DNA of 64,000 nt from Pseudomonas rhizoryzae (GCF_005250615.1 NZ_SULM01000004.1:361761-425760), one strand, 5' to 3'. Counted from the first letter of the stretch, positions 9,859-19,049 are shown. Program-made: numbers and translations. The notes: a model not told the origin generated them from the letters alone.

Positions 9859-11121
9859 ATGTCTTTCGTTCCTCGCTGTGGACCTCTCGATTCGAGCTTG
9901 GCGCTGCTGCGCGAAGGCTATGCCTTCATCAGTAATCGCTGCGACCGCCTGGATAGCGATGTCTTCGCCACGCGCCTGCTCTTGCAGTCCACCCTGTGCC
10001 TGCGCGGCCCGGCGGCGGTGGAACTCTTCTATCGTGAAGACCGCTTCACGCGGGCGGATGCCGCGCCGCGGCAATTGCGCAGGACGCTGTTCGGCGAGGG
10101 CGGCGTTCAGGGTCTGGACGGCGCGGCCCATCGCCAGCGCAAGGCGGTATTCGTCGAGATCACCCGGCCGGCGCGGGTGGAAGCGCTGGTGGGCCGCGTG
10201 GAGCAGGAGTGGCGCGCCAGGCTGCCCGCCTGGCAGACCCAAGGTGAGATCGTGCTGCTGGACGAATTGCACCGGCTCTACACGCGGGCGGTCTGCGACT
10301 GGGCCGGAGTCCTTCTGGCCGCGGAAGAAGAAGGACGACGTTGCGCCGAACTGGTCGCCCTGATCGAAGGGGCGGGCAGTGCCGGCCTGGCCAACCTGGA
10401 GGCGCGCCGGGCGCGGTGGCGACTGGAGCTATGGCTTGCGGATCAGATCGAGCAGGCCCGCACCCAGCCGGCACCGGCCGGCAGCGCCCTGGAGTTGATC
10501 GCGAGTCACCGGGATGCCGATGGCCGGCACTTGCCGCCCCGGGTGGCGGCGGTGGAATTGCTCAATGTGCTGCGGCCGACGGTCGCGGTGGCGCGCTTTT
10601 CCACCTTTGCCGCCCTGGCCCTGTACAAGCAGCCGGCCTGGCGTGAACGGCTGCGGGCCGACCCCGCTGCCCGAGTACCTTTCGCTCAGGAAGTACGGCG
10701 TTTCTATGCCTTCTTTCCCTTCACCGTGGCGCGGGTGCGCGAGACCTTCGTCTGGCACGGTATCCGTTTTCCCCAGGGCGCCCGGGTGCTGCTGGATCTC
10801 TATGGCACCAATCGCGATCCGCGCAGTTGGGAGCGTCCCGAGGTGTTCGACCCCATGCGCTTTCTGAGCGGCGCGTCCACGGCCGCAGCCTTCGTCCCCC
10901 AGGGTGGGGGCGACGTGGCCCAGCAGCACCGCTGTCCGGGCGAGGGCATCGCGTTGGAGCTCATGACCTCCGCCCTGCGCCTGCTGCTGCACGACATGAC
11001 CTACCAGGTACCGACCCAGGACCTGCGCATCGACCTGGCACGGATACCGATGCGTCCGGCCAGCGGCCTGATCCTGAGCGAGGTCCAGGCCGTGCAGCGA
11101 ACCCGCAGCTCGGTCAGCTAG
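9859..11121 (+). CDS. CYP152-like cytochrome P450 (fatty-acid peroxygenase type)
   Basis: A 420-residue P450. The haem-binding loop PQGGGDVAQQHRCPGE, with the thiolate cysteine, has the GGG-D pattern of the CYP152 family, and the helix-I region ELLNVLRPTVAVARF carries the Arg-Pro pair that in CYP152 binds the substrate carboxylate in place of the usual acid-threonine pair. These enzymes use hydrogen peroxide directly to hydroxylate or decarboxylate fatty acids without a reductase, and no ferredoxin or reductase gene is nearby. The ATG has GGAG upstream. The stop codon shares a CTAG with the convergent decarboxylase gene. Confidence 0.87.
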   Translation: MSFVPRCGPLDSSLALLREGYAFISNRCDRLDSDVFATRLLLQSTLCLRGPAAVELFYREDRFTRADAAPRQLRRTLFGEGGVQGLDGAAHRQRKAVFVEITRPARVEALVGRVEQEWRARLPAWQTQGEIVLLDELHRLYTRAVCDWAGVLLAAEEEGRRCAELVALIEGAGSAGLANLEARRARWRLELWLADQIEQARTQPAPAGSALELIASHRDADGRHLPPRVAAVELLNVLRPTVAVARFSTFAALALYKQPAWRERLRADPAARVPFAQEVRRFYAFFPFTVARVRETFVWHGIRFPQGARVLLDLYGTNRDPRSWERPEVFDPMRFLSGASTAAAFVPQGGGDVAQQHRCPGEGIALELMTSALRLLLHDMTYQVPTQDLRIDLARIPMRPASGLILSEVQAVQRTRSSVS

Positions 11122-12734
11122 CCACCGCGGCAGGCCGGGGCGAAGGGCGGCTCTTCGCGCAGTTCGATCAGCAGCGGCAGATCGTTCGGCGCCTCGGCGA
11201 GCAGCGCCTGTAGATGATCCAGGTCCCGGGCGCGCTCGGCCGCGCAACCGAAGGCCCGCGCCAGGGCGATGAAGTCCGGGGTGACCAGGTCGACGCCCAG
11301 CGGCGTGATGTCCCGGCGCTCCATGTAGCGGCGGATCTCGCCGTAGCCGTGGTTGTTCCACAGCAGGATGACGATGCCGATCCGCGCCTCCACGGCGCTG
11401 GCCAGTTCGCTGAGGGTGAATAGCAGACCGCCGTCGCCGACCAGGCAGACCACCGGGCGCGCGGGATCGGCCAGCCGGGCACCCAAGGCCGCCGGCAGGC
11501 CATAGCCCAGGGTGCCGTAGCCGGTGGAGGCATTGAACCAGCGGCGCGGGCCGTCCAGCTCCACCAGGTGATTGCCGGCGTAGACGGTCTGGGTGGAATC
11601 GCCGACGTAGCGGGCGTCCGGCATGGCCGCCTGCAGCCGCTCGAACAGGGCGCGGAAGTGCGCCCAGCCGGCGAATTCCTCTATGAGTGCCGCCTGGACT
11701 GCGGCGGTGCGCTGGGCGCCTGGCCCGCTCGGGTCCAGTTCCCGCGCCGGCAGGCGTGCGAGCAGGCCGCGCAGCGCTGCCTGGGCATCGCCCACCAGGC
11801 CCAGCCAGGGCTGGTGGTTGGCTACCAGCATCCGTGGGTCGAGGTCGATGCGGATCAGGTCGCCGGTCAGCCGGAAGCCGCCGTCGAAGACCACGTCGTA
11901 GTCGGTCTCGCCCAGCTCGGTGCCGACCGCGAGGATGACGTCCGCCGCCTGTGCCAGCTCGCGCACCGGCGGCAGCGCCTGGTTGCTGCCCAGGGCCAGG
12001 GGATGGCCAGGCGGAAGCAGGCCCTTGGCATTGATGGTGGTGGCGGTGGGGGCATCCAGCGCCGCGGCCAGGGCGCGGACCTCGGCGGCTGCGCCTTGGC
12101 AGCCACCGCCGATCAGCAGCAGCGGCCGCTGTGCTTCCCGCAAGCGGGCCGCCGCGCGGTCGAGCAGGGCGGCTGCCGGTTCCGGGCGCGCCAGGCTAGG
12201 CCGCGGCGCCAGGGCCAGGTGGTCGGCCGGCGCGGTGATGACATCCAGCGGCAATTCCAGATGGATCGGTCGGGGCCGCTCGCCTTCGAACACGGCGAAG
12301 GCCCGGGCCAGCACCGCCGGCAGGCCATCCACGTCGAGCAGGGTATGGCTGAAGGCGGTCACCCCGGCGGTCAGGCTGCGCTGGTTGGGCAACTCGTGCA
12401 GATAGCCGGCGCCATGGCCGAGACGGGCGCGTTCGTTGACGCTGGAGATCACCAGCATGGGCACCGAATCGGCATAGGCCTGGGCCATGGCGGTGAGGAT
12501 GTTGGTGAGCCCCGGTCCGCTGATGACGAAGCACACGCCGGGCCGGCCGCTGGCGCGGGCATAGCCGTCGGCCATGAAGCCGGCGCCTTGCTCATGGCGC
12601 GGGGTGATGTGGCGGATGCCGCTGTCCGGCAGGCCGCGGTAGAGCTCCACGGTATGCACGCCGGGAATGCCGAACACGGTGTCCACGCCCCAGGCGGCCA
12701 GTTGGCGGACCAGGAATTCACCACAGGTGGTCAT
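11118..12734 (-). CDS. aruI: Thiamine-diphosphate-dependent decarboxylase, AruI-like
   Basis: A 538-residue ThDP enzyme of the acetolactate synthase/benzoylformate decarboxylase fold. The N-terminal domain has the cofactor-activating glutamate in ITPRHEQGAGFMADGYAR; the C-terminal domain has VVCLVGDGGLLFTLSEL followed by the NNHGYGE end of the ThDP motif. Its position beside guanidinobutyrase suits 5-guanidino-2-oxopentanoate (2-ketoarginine) decarboxylase, the AruI step of the arginine transaminase route, giving 4-guanidinobutyraldehyde. An aminotransferase (AruH) gene is not in the window, so a related 2-oxo acid is possible. It sits 24 bases after the transporter gene in the same transcript. 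Confidence 0.8.
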   Translation of the reverse strand: MTTCGEFLVRQLAAWGVDTVFGIPGVHTVELYRGLPDSGIRHITPRHEQGAGFMADGYARASGRPGVCFVISGPGLTNILTAMAQAYADSVPMLVISSVNERARLGHGAGYLHELPNQRSLTAGVTAFSHTLLDVDGLPAVLARAFAVFEGERPRPIHLELPLDVITAPADHLALAPRPSLARPEPAAALLDRAAARLREAQRPLLLIGGGCQGAAAEVRALAAALDAPTATTINAKGLLPPGHPLALGSNQALPPVRELAQAADVILAVGTELGETDYDVVFDGGFRLTGDLIRIDLDPRMLVANHQPWLGLVGDAQAALRGLLARLPARELDPSGPGAQRTAAVQAALIEEFAGWAHFRALFERLQAAMPDARYVGDSTQTVYAGNHLVELDGPRRWFNASTGYGTLGYGLPAALGARLADPARPVVCLVGDGGLLFTLSELASAVEARIGIVILLWNNHGYGEIRRYMERRDITPLGVDLVTPDFIALARAFGCAAERARDLDHLQALLAEAPNDLPLLIELREEPPFAPACRGG

Positions 12735-12758
12735 GCAGGTCTTCTCCTCGCAGGATGG

Positions 12759-14261
12759 TCAGGCAGCGGAGGCACGTTCCAGGGAGACGTCAGCCAGGCG
12801 CCGCGGCCGCCGTGCCCCGGCCGGACCATAGACGGCGGCGGGCTCGGGAAACAGTTGGAGCAGTGCCAGATAGAGCAGGGCGGCGCTGCCGAGACTGAGC
12901 GGCAGGCTTAGGTCGATGCCGCCGACCAGTTCACCCAGGGGCCCGACGAACTGGCCGGGCAGATTGACGAAGGCCAGGCCGAGCAGGGCGCTGGGAATCC
13001 AGGCGCCCATGCCACGCCAATTCCAGCCACGGTGGAACCAGTAGCGCCCACCGCGCTCGCCGCGGGTGAATACCTGCAGATCGTCCGGGCAATAGAAGCC
13101 GCGACGCACCAGCAAGCCGAGGATCATGATCACCATCCAGGGGCTGGTGCAGGTCACGATCAGCACGGCGAAGGTGGAGACGCTCTGCACCAGGTTGAAG
13201 CTGAAGCGTCCGATGAAGATGAAGGCGATGGCCGCCAGGCCGATCAGCAGGGTCGCCCGCACCCGGGTCAGCAGGCGCGGCAGCACGCTGGAGAGATCCA
13301 GCCCGGTGCCATAGAGCGCCGTGGTGCCGGTGGAGAGGCCACCGATCACCGCCAGCAGGCACACGGGCAGGAAGTACCAGGTCGGGGCGATGGCCAGCAG
13401 CCCACCGACGTAGTTGTTCTGGGCGATGTAGTCGGGGGCGCGTACCGCCACCAGTGAGGCGGTGGCCAGGCCGAACAGGAAGGGGATGAGGGTGGCGGCC
13501 TGGGCCGCGATCACCGCCAGCAGAATGCGTAGGCGGGGCGTCTGCCTGGGGATGTAGCGCGACCAGTCGCCCAGAAAGGCGCCGAAGGACACCGGATTGC
13601 TCATGGCCACCAGGGCGGCGCCGACGAAGGCCGCCCAGAAGCCCGGCTGGCCCAGTTGCAGGGTGCCGGCATAGCCCGCATCGAAGCTGCCCATGAAGGC
13701 CGGGATGCCCAGCAGGAACAGCAGGCTGGCGCTGACCACGGCGATCTTGTTGACCCAGAGCATGAAGCGGAAGCCATAGAGGCACACCGTCAGCACCAGC
13801 ACGGCGAACAGGCCATAGGCCAGGCCCAGGCTCAGGGCGTTTTCCGGTAGGCCAATCAGGCGCTGGGCCCCGCCCACCAAGGCATCGCCGGAGCTCCACA
13901 CGGAGAGCGAAAAGAAGGCGATGGCGGTGAGCAAGGAGAGAAAGGAGCCGACGATGCGGCCATGGACGCCGAAGTGAGCGCCGGAGGAAACGGCATTGTT
14001 GGTGCCGTTGAGGGCACCGAACAAGCCCATGGGCGCCAGGATCAGCGCACCGCAAAGGACCCCGGCGACGATGGCCAGCACCCCGGCCTGGAACGACAAG
14101 CCGAACAGGATCGGAAAGCTGCCCAGCACGGCGGTGGCGAAGGTGTTGGCGCCGCCGAAGATCAGCCGAAAGAGGTCGAAGGGGGTGGCATGGCGTTCGT
14201 GATCGGGAATCTGCTCGACCCCGAAGGTCTCGACCCGGGTGATGCCGTCTTGCTGGTCCAT
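12759..14261 (-). CDS. NCS1-family (cytosine/purine permease-like) transporter
   Basis: A 500-residue protein with about twelve membrane segments and the NCS1 family pattern: an early helix with LGSFPILFGLSFQAG, the tract MGLFGALNGTNNAVSSGAHFGV and SNPVSFGAFLGDWSRYIP in the middle. NCS1 transporters bring in nucleobases, hydantoins or related nitrogen compounds with H+ or Na+. Placed between guanidinobutyrase and an AruI-like decarboxylase, it most likely imports a guanidino compound such as 4-guanidinobutyrate; this substrate is an inference from context only. Confidence 0.85.
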   Translation of the reverse strand: MDQQDGITRVETFGVEQIPDHERHATPFDLFRLIFGGANTFATAVLGSFPILFGLSFQAGVLAIVAGVLCGALILAPMGLFGALNGTNNAVSSGAHFGVHGRIVGSFLSLLTAIAFFSLSVWSSGDALVGGAQRLIGLPENALSLGLAYGLFAVLVLTVCLYGFRFMLWVNKIAVVSASLLFLLGIPAFMGSFDAGYAGTLQLGQPGFWAAFVGAALVAMSNPVSFGAFLGDWSRYIPRQTPRLRILLAVIAAQAATLIPFLFGLATASLVAVRAPDYIAQNNYVGGLLAIAPTWYFLPVCLLAVIGGLSTGTTALYGTGLDLSSVLPRLLTRVRATLLIGLAAIAFIFIGRFSFNLVQSVSTFAVLIVTCTSPWMVIMILGLLVRRGFYCPDDLQVFTRGERGGRYWFHRGWNWRGMGAWIPSALLGLAFVNLPGQFVGPLGELVGGIDLSLPLSLGSAALLYLALLQLFPEPAAVYGPAGARRPRRLADVSLERASAA

Positions 14262-14312
14262 GGATGACGCCTCGACACGGTTATACGCAGGTCAGACCCG
14301 CGCTCTTGTTGT

Positions 14313-14334
14313 CGGCGGACCAGAGGGTCCGCCG
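14313..14334. terminator. Inverted repeat after gbuA (possible attenuator or weak terminator)
   Basis: A perfect 9-bp stem (CGGCGGACC with GGTCCGCCG) closes a four-base AGAG loop, about 80 bases downstream of the gbuA stop codon and 50 bases before the transporter start. There is no poly-T tract on the reverse strand, so it may lower read-through from gbuA into the transporter or stabilise the message rather than stop transcription fully. Confidence 0.5.
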
Positions 14335-14416
14335 GGGTGTTCGGCAGTGAAACGAGTAGCGGGTGGGCGGCCATCATGGCGGGTCGCCGCACCTCGGAGG
14401 AATAGGCTCCTTGGCC

Positions 14417-15367
14417 TCAGCGGTAAGCCACCCCCGGCAGCACGCAGAGCATCTCGTAGAGCAGGTTGGCACCGAGCAGGGCGGTGTTGCCGGTGGTGTC
14501 GTAGGGCGGCGAGACCTCCACCAGGTCGCAACCCACCAGGTCGAGGCCACGACAACCGCGGATGATTTCCAAGGCCTGGATGGTGGTCAGGCCACCGATC
14601 TCCGGGGTACCGGTCCCCGGGGCCCAGGCCGGGTCGATGCTATCGATATCGTAAGACAGATACACCGGCCCGCCGCCGACCCGCTCGCGAACCTCGGCCA
14701 TTAGCGGCGCCAGCGACTTATGCCAGCATTCCTCAGCTTGCACCACGCGGAAGCCCTGCTGGCGGCACCAGTCGAAGTCGTCGGCGGCGTAGCCCTGGGC
14801 ACGCAGGCCGAGCTGCACCACCCGGTCGCAGTCCAGCAGATCTTCCTCCACGGCCCGGCGGAAGGTGGTGCCATGGGCGATCTTCTCGCCGAACATGTGC
14901 TCGTTGACATCCGCGTGGGCATCCACGTGCACCAGTCCGACCTTGCCGTACTTTTTCTTCACGGCGCGCAGGATGGGTAGCGTAAGGGTATGGTCGCCGC
15001 CGAGGGTTAGGGGGATGACGTCGTGCTCCAGCACCCGGTCGTAGTGCTCCTCGATCAACCGCACCGTATCCAGCAGGTTGAAGGTATTGATGGCCACGTC
15101 GCCCAGGTCGGCCACGCTCAGCGAATCGAAGGGGGCCGCGCCGGTGGCCATGTTGTAGGGGCGGATCATCACCGACTCGCTGCGGATCTGCCGTGGACCG
15201 AAACGGGTGCCCGAGCGCAGCGAGGTGCCGATGTCCAGCGGAATGCCGATGAAGGCGGCGTCCAGGCCGGCGGCGGAGGCGAGGTGGGGCAGCCGCAGCA
15301 TGCTGGCGATGCCACCGAAGCGCGGCATCTCGTTGCCGCCCAGCGGCTGGTGCAGGATCTTTTCCAC
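14417..15367 (-). CDS. gbuA: Guanidinobutyrase
   Basis: A 316-residue ureohydrolase that splits 4-guanidinobutyrate to 4-aminobutyrate and urea. It has the binuclear manganese ligands of the arginase/agmatinase family in LGGDHTLTLP, VHVDAHADVN and SYDIDSIDPAWAPG. The N terminus (LHQPLGGNEMPRFGGIASM) and the C terminus (LLYEMLCVLPG) match remembered Pseudomonas GbuA sequences closely, which separates it from agmatinase and guanidinopropionase. A divergent LysR gene next to it matches the known gbuA-gbuR arrangement, so induction by guanidinobutyrate is likely. Confidence 0.93.
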   Translation of the reverse strand: MEKILHQPLGGNEMPRFGGIASMLRLPHLASAAGLDAAFIGIPLDIGTSLRSGTRFGPRQIRSESVMIRPYNMATGAAPFDSLSVADLGDVAINTFNLLDTVRLIEEHYDRVLEHDVIPLTLGGDHTLTLPILRAVKKKYGKVGLVHVDAHADVNEHMFGEKIAHGTTFRRAVEEDLLDCDRVVQLGLRAQGYAADDFDWCRQQGFRVVQAEECWHKSLAPLMAEVRERVGGGPVYLSYDIDSIDPAWAPGTGTPEIGGLTTIQALEIIRGCRGLDLVGCDLVEVSPPYDTTGNTALLGANLLYEMLCVLPGVAYR

Positions 15368-15445
15368 GGGACATCCTCATCGTTCTGATGCCCCGATTGT
15401 GCAAAGCCCACCTTAGTCGAAGAATCGGCCTCGACAAAAAATCAC

Positions 15446-15461
15446 TTCAGAGATTTCTGAA
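15446..15461. promoter_or_regulatory. Putative LysR operator in the gbuA/gbuR intergenic region
   Basis: The dyad TTCAGA-GATT-TCTGAA (6-bp arms, 4-bp spacer) lies 42 bases before the LysR-family start codon and inside the 135-base divergent gap to gbuA. It matches the general LysR T-N11-A layout. Binding by GbuR is inferred from position. Confidence 0.5.
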
Positions 15462-15502
15462 CTAATGGCTAGACTGCCCGGCCGTCCTTTCGGGAATCCG
15501 TC

Positions 15503-16402
15503 ATGGCCAATGCCCTCCACGATATCCGCTTGCTCAAGCTGTTCGCCTGCGTGGTGCGCCACCAGGGCTTCGCCGCCGCCCAGCAGGAGCTGAATCTTTC
15601 CACCTCGGCCATCAGCACCTACATGAGCCAGCTGGAAGGCCAGCTCGGCGTCACTCTCTGCCATCGCGGCCGTGGTGGCTTCGCCCTCACCAGCAAGGGC
15701 GAACTCTTTCACCAGGAGACCCTGCGCATCCTCGGCGAGATCGAAGGTTTCGAGCGCTACGCCACCACCCTGAAGGGCGAGCTCAGCGGCACCTTGAACC
15801 TGGGCGTGCTCGACTCGGTTTCCAGCGAGCCGGCGCTGCCGCTCGCCGACGTGATCGGCAGCTACAGCCACGACTACCCCGGTGTGCACCTGCACCTGGC
15901 CGTCACCAGTCCCTACGAATTGCAGCTCGGGGTATTGGAAGGGCGCCTGGACCTCGCCGTCGGCGCCTTCTCCGCACGCATGAACGGGATCGTCTACCAG
16001 CCGCTGTATCGCGAGCAGCACTGGCTCTACTGCAGCGATCGCCACCCGCTGTTCCAGGAGCGGCGCGTGCCCGCCGAGGTCATCACCCGCCAGCGCATGG
16101 TGCGGCGGGGCTACTGGAGTCAGGCCGAGCTTGCCCGGCATGGCTTCAAGGAAAGCGCCGCCACCGTGGAAAGCATGGAAGCCCAGCTCATGCTCATTCT
16201 CTCCGGCGCCTACATCGGCTATCTGCCGGAGCACTATGTCCACGCCTGGGTCGACCAGGGGCGGCTCAAGGCCCTGCAGCCGGCGACCTTCGGCTACCAG
16301 GCGCCGTTTTCGCTGATCACCCGTCGGGGACGCGGAAAGGAGCCGCTCATCCAGAGTTTTCAGCGAATTCTTAAAGCCCAGATGCAGGACGCCGATAGTT
16401 AG
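15503..16402 (+). CDS. gbuR: LysR-family regulator of guanidinobutyrate catabolism
   Basis: A 299-residue LysR-type regulator. The N-terminal winged helix-turn-helix spans about residues 6-65 (LLKLFACVVRHQGFAAAQQEL, then STSAISTYMSQLE), followed by a two-lobed effector-binding domain from about residue 92. It is divergent from gbuA, the arrangement of gbuR in P. aeruginosa, and the dyad upstream is a fitting site. It is expected to activate the gbuA operon on sensing 4-guanidinobutyrate. Confidence 0.82.
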   Translation: MANALHDIRLLKLFACVVRHQGFAAAQQELNLSTSAISTYMSQLEGQLGVTLCHRGRGGFALTSKGELFHQETLRILGEIEGFERYATTLKGELSGTLNLGVLDSVSSEPALPLADVIGSYSHDYPGVHLHLAVTSPYELQLGVLEGRLDLAVGAFSARMNGIVYQPLYREQHWLYCSDRHPLFQERRVPAEVITRQRMVRRGYWSQAELARHGFKESAATVESMEAQLMLILSGAYIGYLPEHYVHAWVDQGRLKALQPATFGYQAPFSLITRRGRGKEPLIQSFQRILKAQMQDADS

Positions 16403-16510
16403 TCTGACGATAGCCAAAGGGCGAACGTCATCACCTATGCAGGCATTTAGCCGCCATTAAGCCGGCTGAATCTGCATTGAGTAGATAACCAGACAAATAA
16501 GGCACCCGCG

Positions 16511-18076
16511 ATGCGCAAGAATTTGCCGGTCACTCAGCAAGGCCGTACCTTCAAGGAAGAAGAGCGACTCATCTCCACCACCGATCTGCAGGGGAATATC
16601 ACCTACTGCAACGAGGCCTTCATCGCCATCAGTGGTTACACCCGAGAGGAGTTGATCGGCAGTCCGCACAACCTGGTGCGCCATCCCGACATGCCGCCAC
16701 CGGTGTTCGGCCACATGTGGGCGACCCTCAAGGAGGGCAAGCCGTGGATGGGCATCGTCAAGAATCGCTGCAAGAACGGCGACTTCTACTGGGTCAGCGC
16801 CTATGTCACCCCCATCCTGGAACAGGGCCGGGTAATCGGCTACGAATCCGTCCGCTCGCTGCCCAGTGCCGCCGAGATCCGTCGCGCCACCGAACTCTAT
16901 GCCCGCCTCAACGCCGGCAAGGCGCCCGTGGCCCTGGGGCGCCGGCTGAGCGGCGCCGTGACGGCCTGCTGGTCTTCGCTGCTGGCCGGTGGCGTGGTCC
17001 TGGGTGGGCATTTCTTGCTGGACGATTCCATCCAGGCGGTCCTCATCGTGGCCGCCCTGGTGGGCGTCAGCACGCACCAGTTGCTGCGCCAGCGCAGCCA
17101 TATCGAACGTATCCTCAGCGACCATCCCAAGCTGTTCTCCAGCGCCATCGTCGCGCCCACCTACAGTGACCAGGTCGGCGCGCCGGCCCGCCTGGACCTG
17201 GCCCTGCACAGCGAATCGGCACGCCTGCAGACCGCCCTGACGCGCCTGGCCGATGCCGGCGAGAGCGTGCGCCAGAAGGCACGCGAATCCTCCCAACTGG
17301 CCAAGTCCGAAGCCGAGTTGCTGGAGCAGCAGCGCCACGAGACCGACCAGTCCGCCGCCGCCATCACCCAGATGACCTCCACCATCCAGGAGGTGTCGCA
17401 GAACGTCCAGGAGACCGCCCAGGCGGCGGCCAACGCCGAAAGCCTGGTGCACTCCGGACGCGACAAGGCCGAAGAAAGCCTGACCTCCATGCGCGAACTC
17501 GGCGCGGCGGTCAGCGATATCGGCCAGGCCGTGGGTGAACTGGCCAATTCGACGCAGAGCATCGGCAGCGTCGCCGACGTCATCACCGCCATCGCCGAGC
17601 AGACCAACCTGCTGGCGCTCAACGCCGCCATCGAAGCGGCGCGGGCCGGGGAAGCCGGTCGCGGCTTCGCCGTGGTGGCCGACGAAGTCCGCTCCCTGGC
17701 CTCGCGGACCCGCGAATCCACCGAGCAGATCCACCAGATCATCGCCAACCTGCAGGCCAATGCCGACCGCGCCGTGGCCACCGCCAGCCGTGGCGAAGAG
17801 ACCTCGCGGCAGAGCGAGCGGCATTCGGCGGCCGTGCGGGAATCCCTGCAGGGCATCAGCGAATCGGTCAGCCTCATCACCGCCATGAGCCAGCAGATGG
17901 CTACCGCCGTGGAAGAGCAGAGCCACGTCTCCGAAGACATCAATCGGCAGATCAGCCGTATCGCGGAGCTGTCCGACCATAGTTCGGCCCAGGCCCTGCG
18001 CGGTTCGGAACTCAGCCGCGAACTGGAAGGCATGGCCGACTATCTGCACGATCTCACCGCTCGCTTCAATCGCTGA
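16511..18076 (+). CDS. aer: Aer-like aerotaxis/energy-taxis receptor (PAS-TM-MCP)
   Basis: A 521-residue chemoreceptor. Residues about 10-120 form an Aer-type PAS domain ([27 protein letters not shown], then [13 protein letters not shown]), which in Aer binds FAD and reads redox state. Two close hydrophobic segments at about 150-195 anchor it with almost no periplasmic loop. The C-terminal half is the signalling domain with the hairpin tip [35 protein letters not shown] written here only as its start and end: [15 protein letters not shown] to VADEVRSLA. The P. aeruginosa gene at the equivalent place, bdlA, has two PAS domains and no membrane anchor, so this is a different receptor. Aerotaxis is inferred from the PAS type. 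Confidence 0.86.
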   Translation: MRKNLPVTQQGRTFKEEERLISTTDLQGNITYCNEAFIAISGYTREELIGSPHNLVRHPDMPPPVFGHMWATLKEGKPWMGIVKNRCKNGDFYWVSAYVTPILEQGRVIGYESVRSLPSAAEIRRATELYARLNAGKAPVALGRRLSGAVTACWSSLLAGGVVLGGHFLLDDSIQAVLIVAALVGVSTHQLLRQRSHIERILSDHPKLFSSAIVAPTYSDQVGAPARLDLALHSESARLQTALTRLADAGESVRQKARESSQLAKSEAELLEQQRHETDQSAAAITQMTSTIQEVSQNVQETAQAAANAESLVHSGRDKAEESLTSMRELGAAVSDIGQAVGELANSTQSIGSVADVITAIAEQTNLLALNAAIEAARAGEAGRGFAVVADEVRSLASRTRESTEQIHQIIANLQANADRAVATASRGEETSRQSERHSAAVRESLQGISESVSLITAMSQQMATAVEEQSHVSEDINRQISRIAELSDHSSAQALRGSELSRELEGMADYLHDLTARFNR

Positions 18077-18090
18077 TTCGCCGGCTACCC

Positions 18091-18116
18091 GGCGGCGATC
18101 CGGTATGATCGCCGCC
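18091..18116. terminator. Hairpin between aer and the DTW-protein gene
   Basis: A perfect 10-bp inverted repeat (GGCGGCGATC and GATCGCCGCC) around the six-base loop CGGTAT lies 15 bases after the aer stop. No T-run follows, so it could be a terminator of low efficiency. The loop and right arm also contain TATGAT, a possible -10 element for the downstream gene. Confidence 0.5.
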
Positions 18117-18138
18117 GTCATCCGCCGCGGAAGTCCCG

Positions 18139-18783
18139 ATGTCCCGTCCCGCCTGTGCCCGTTGCCAGCGCCCCCTGTCGCTGTGCCTGTGCGCCCTGAT
18201 TCCTCGCCTGGATAGCCGTACCCGGGTGCTGTTGCTGCAGCATCCCAGCGAGCGGCGCCATCCGCTCAATACCGCGCGGCTGGCCGCCCTGGGACTGATC
18301 AATGCCCAGTTGGAGATCGGTGAGGAATTTCCGGATCTCCCGCTCTGGCTCGACGGCCATCAACCCTGGCTGCTGTTCCCCGGCCCTGAGGCGATCACCG
18401 TGGATCAACTGCCACCTGCGCCGACTGCCGAGGCGAAACGGCTACTGGTGATCCCCGACGGCACCTGGCGCAAGGCCCGCCTGCTGCTGCACGCCAACCC
18501 GGTGCTGGCGGCCTTGCCCAGGGTCACCCTGCCACCTGGGCCGCCGTCGCGTTATCGGGTGCGCAAGGCGCCGGCGCCGGAGGCCCTGTCCACGGTGGAG
18601 GCGGTGGTCGCCGCATTGAACGTCCTCGAAGCCCCGGCCCGCTTCGAGGCCCTGCTAGCGCCCTTCGAGGCGCTCATCGACGGCCAGATCGCCGCCATGG
18701 GCGCGGAAACCTTTGCACGCAATCATGGCGGAGCAGCGCCGCAGGAGCAGGGAATTACCCGGCTCGTAGATGACTCTATCTAG
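18139..18783 (+). CDS. tapT: DTW-domain tRNA-uridine aminocarboxypropyltransferase
   Basis: A 214-residue DTW-family protein. The N-terminal zinc-binding cysteines are in CARCQRPLSLCLC, and the signature D-x-T-W is seen as IPDGTWRKARLLL; RYRVRKAPAPEALSTVEA is the other conserved tract. TapT (YfiP) in E. coli puts the 3-amino-3-carboxypropyl group from S-adenosylmethionine onto U47 of tRNA. Length is normal. Whether this is the TapT orthologue or the TuaA/DTWD relative cannot be told apart with certainty, but the TapT subfamily is the usual one in Pseudomonas. Confidence 0.8.
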   Translation: MSRPACARCQRPLSLCLCALIPRLDSRTRVLLLQHPSERRHPLNTARLAALGLINAQLEIGEEFPDLPLWLDGHQPWLLFPGPEAITVDQLPPAPTAEAKRLLVIPDGTWRKARLLLHANPVLAALPRVTLPPGPPSRYRVRKAPAPEALSTVEAVVAALNVLEAPARFEALLAPFEALIDGQIAAMGAETFARNHGGAAPQEQGITRLVDDSI

Positions 18784-18806
18784 GGAGTCAGCAGAGGAGT
18801 CTCGCC

Positions 18807-18983
18807 ATGCCCAGCTACCACGTCCGCCAGGACGACGAATTCGAAAGCCTCCAGGTCTTCGCCACGCCCCGCGCCGGTGGCGAACCCGACCAGCCCGATC
18901 CAGCGCCCATCCAGCCCGGTGAGCCAGGCGAACCCACCATCCCCGACCAGCCGCCACCCACCCCCATGGCGGAAGCCGCCTGA
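18807..18983 (+). CDS. Small proline-rich acidic protein
   Basis: A 58-residue open frame beginning MPSYHVRQDDEFESLQVF and ending in a Pro/Glu/Gly-rich tail (GEPGEPTIPDQPPPTPM). A strong GAGGAG site lies nine bases before the ATG and the gene ends just before a strong terminator, so translation is likely. There is no signal peptide or membrane segment. Nothing recognisable suggests a function; the low-complexity tail looks disordered. Confidence 0.6.
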   Translation: MPSYHVRQDDEFESLQVFATPRAGGEPDQPDPAPIQPGEPGEPTIPDQPPPTPMAEAA

Positions 18984-18992
18984 GGCGAACCA

Positions 18993-19046
18993 CGCAGGCA
19001 ATGAAAAGGGGCGATCATCACTGATCGCCCCTTTTCATTGCCTGCG
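18993..19046. terminator. Bidirectional terminator with a 25-bp perfect stem
   Basis: The arms 18993-19017 and 19022-19046 are exact reverse complements over 25 bases around the loop TCAC. The core has AAAA before GGGGCGATCA and TTTT after TGATCGCCCC, so it can act as a rho-independent terminator in both directions, for the small gene on the left and the convergent ybaN-like gene on the right. Confidence 0.88.
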
Positions 19047-19049
19047 AAA

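Noticed and set aside
16511..18076. BdlA (biofilm dispersion protein), expected from gene order
   Set aside because: The protein has one PAS domain and two membrane helices and is 521 residues long, which fits Aer and not the soluble two-PAS BdlA.
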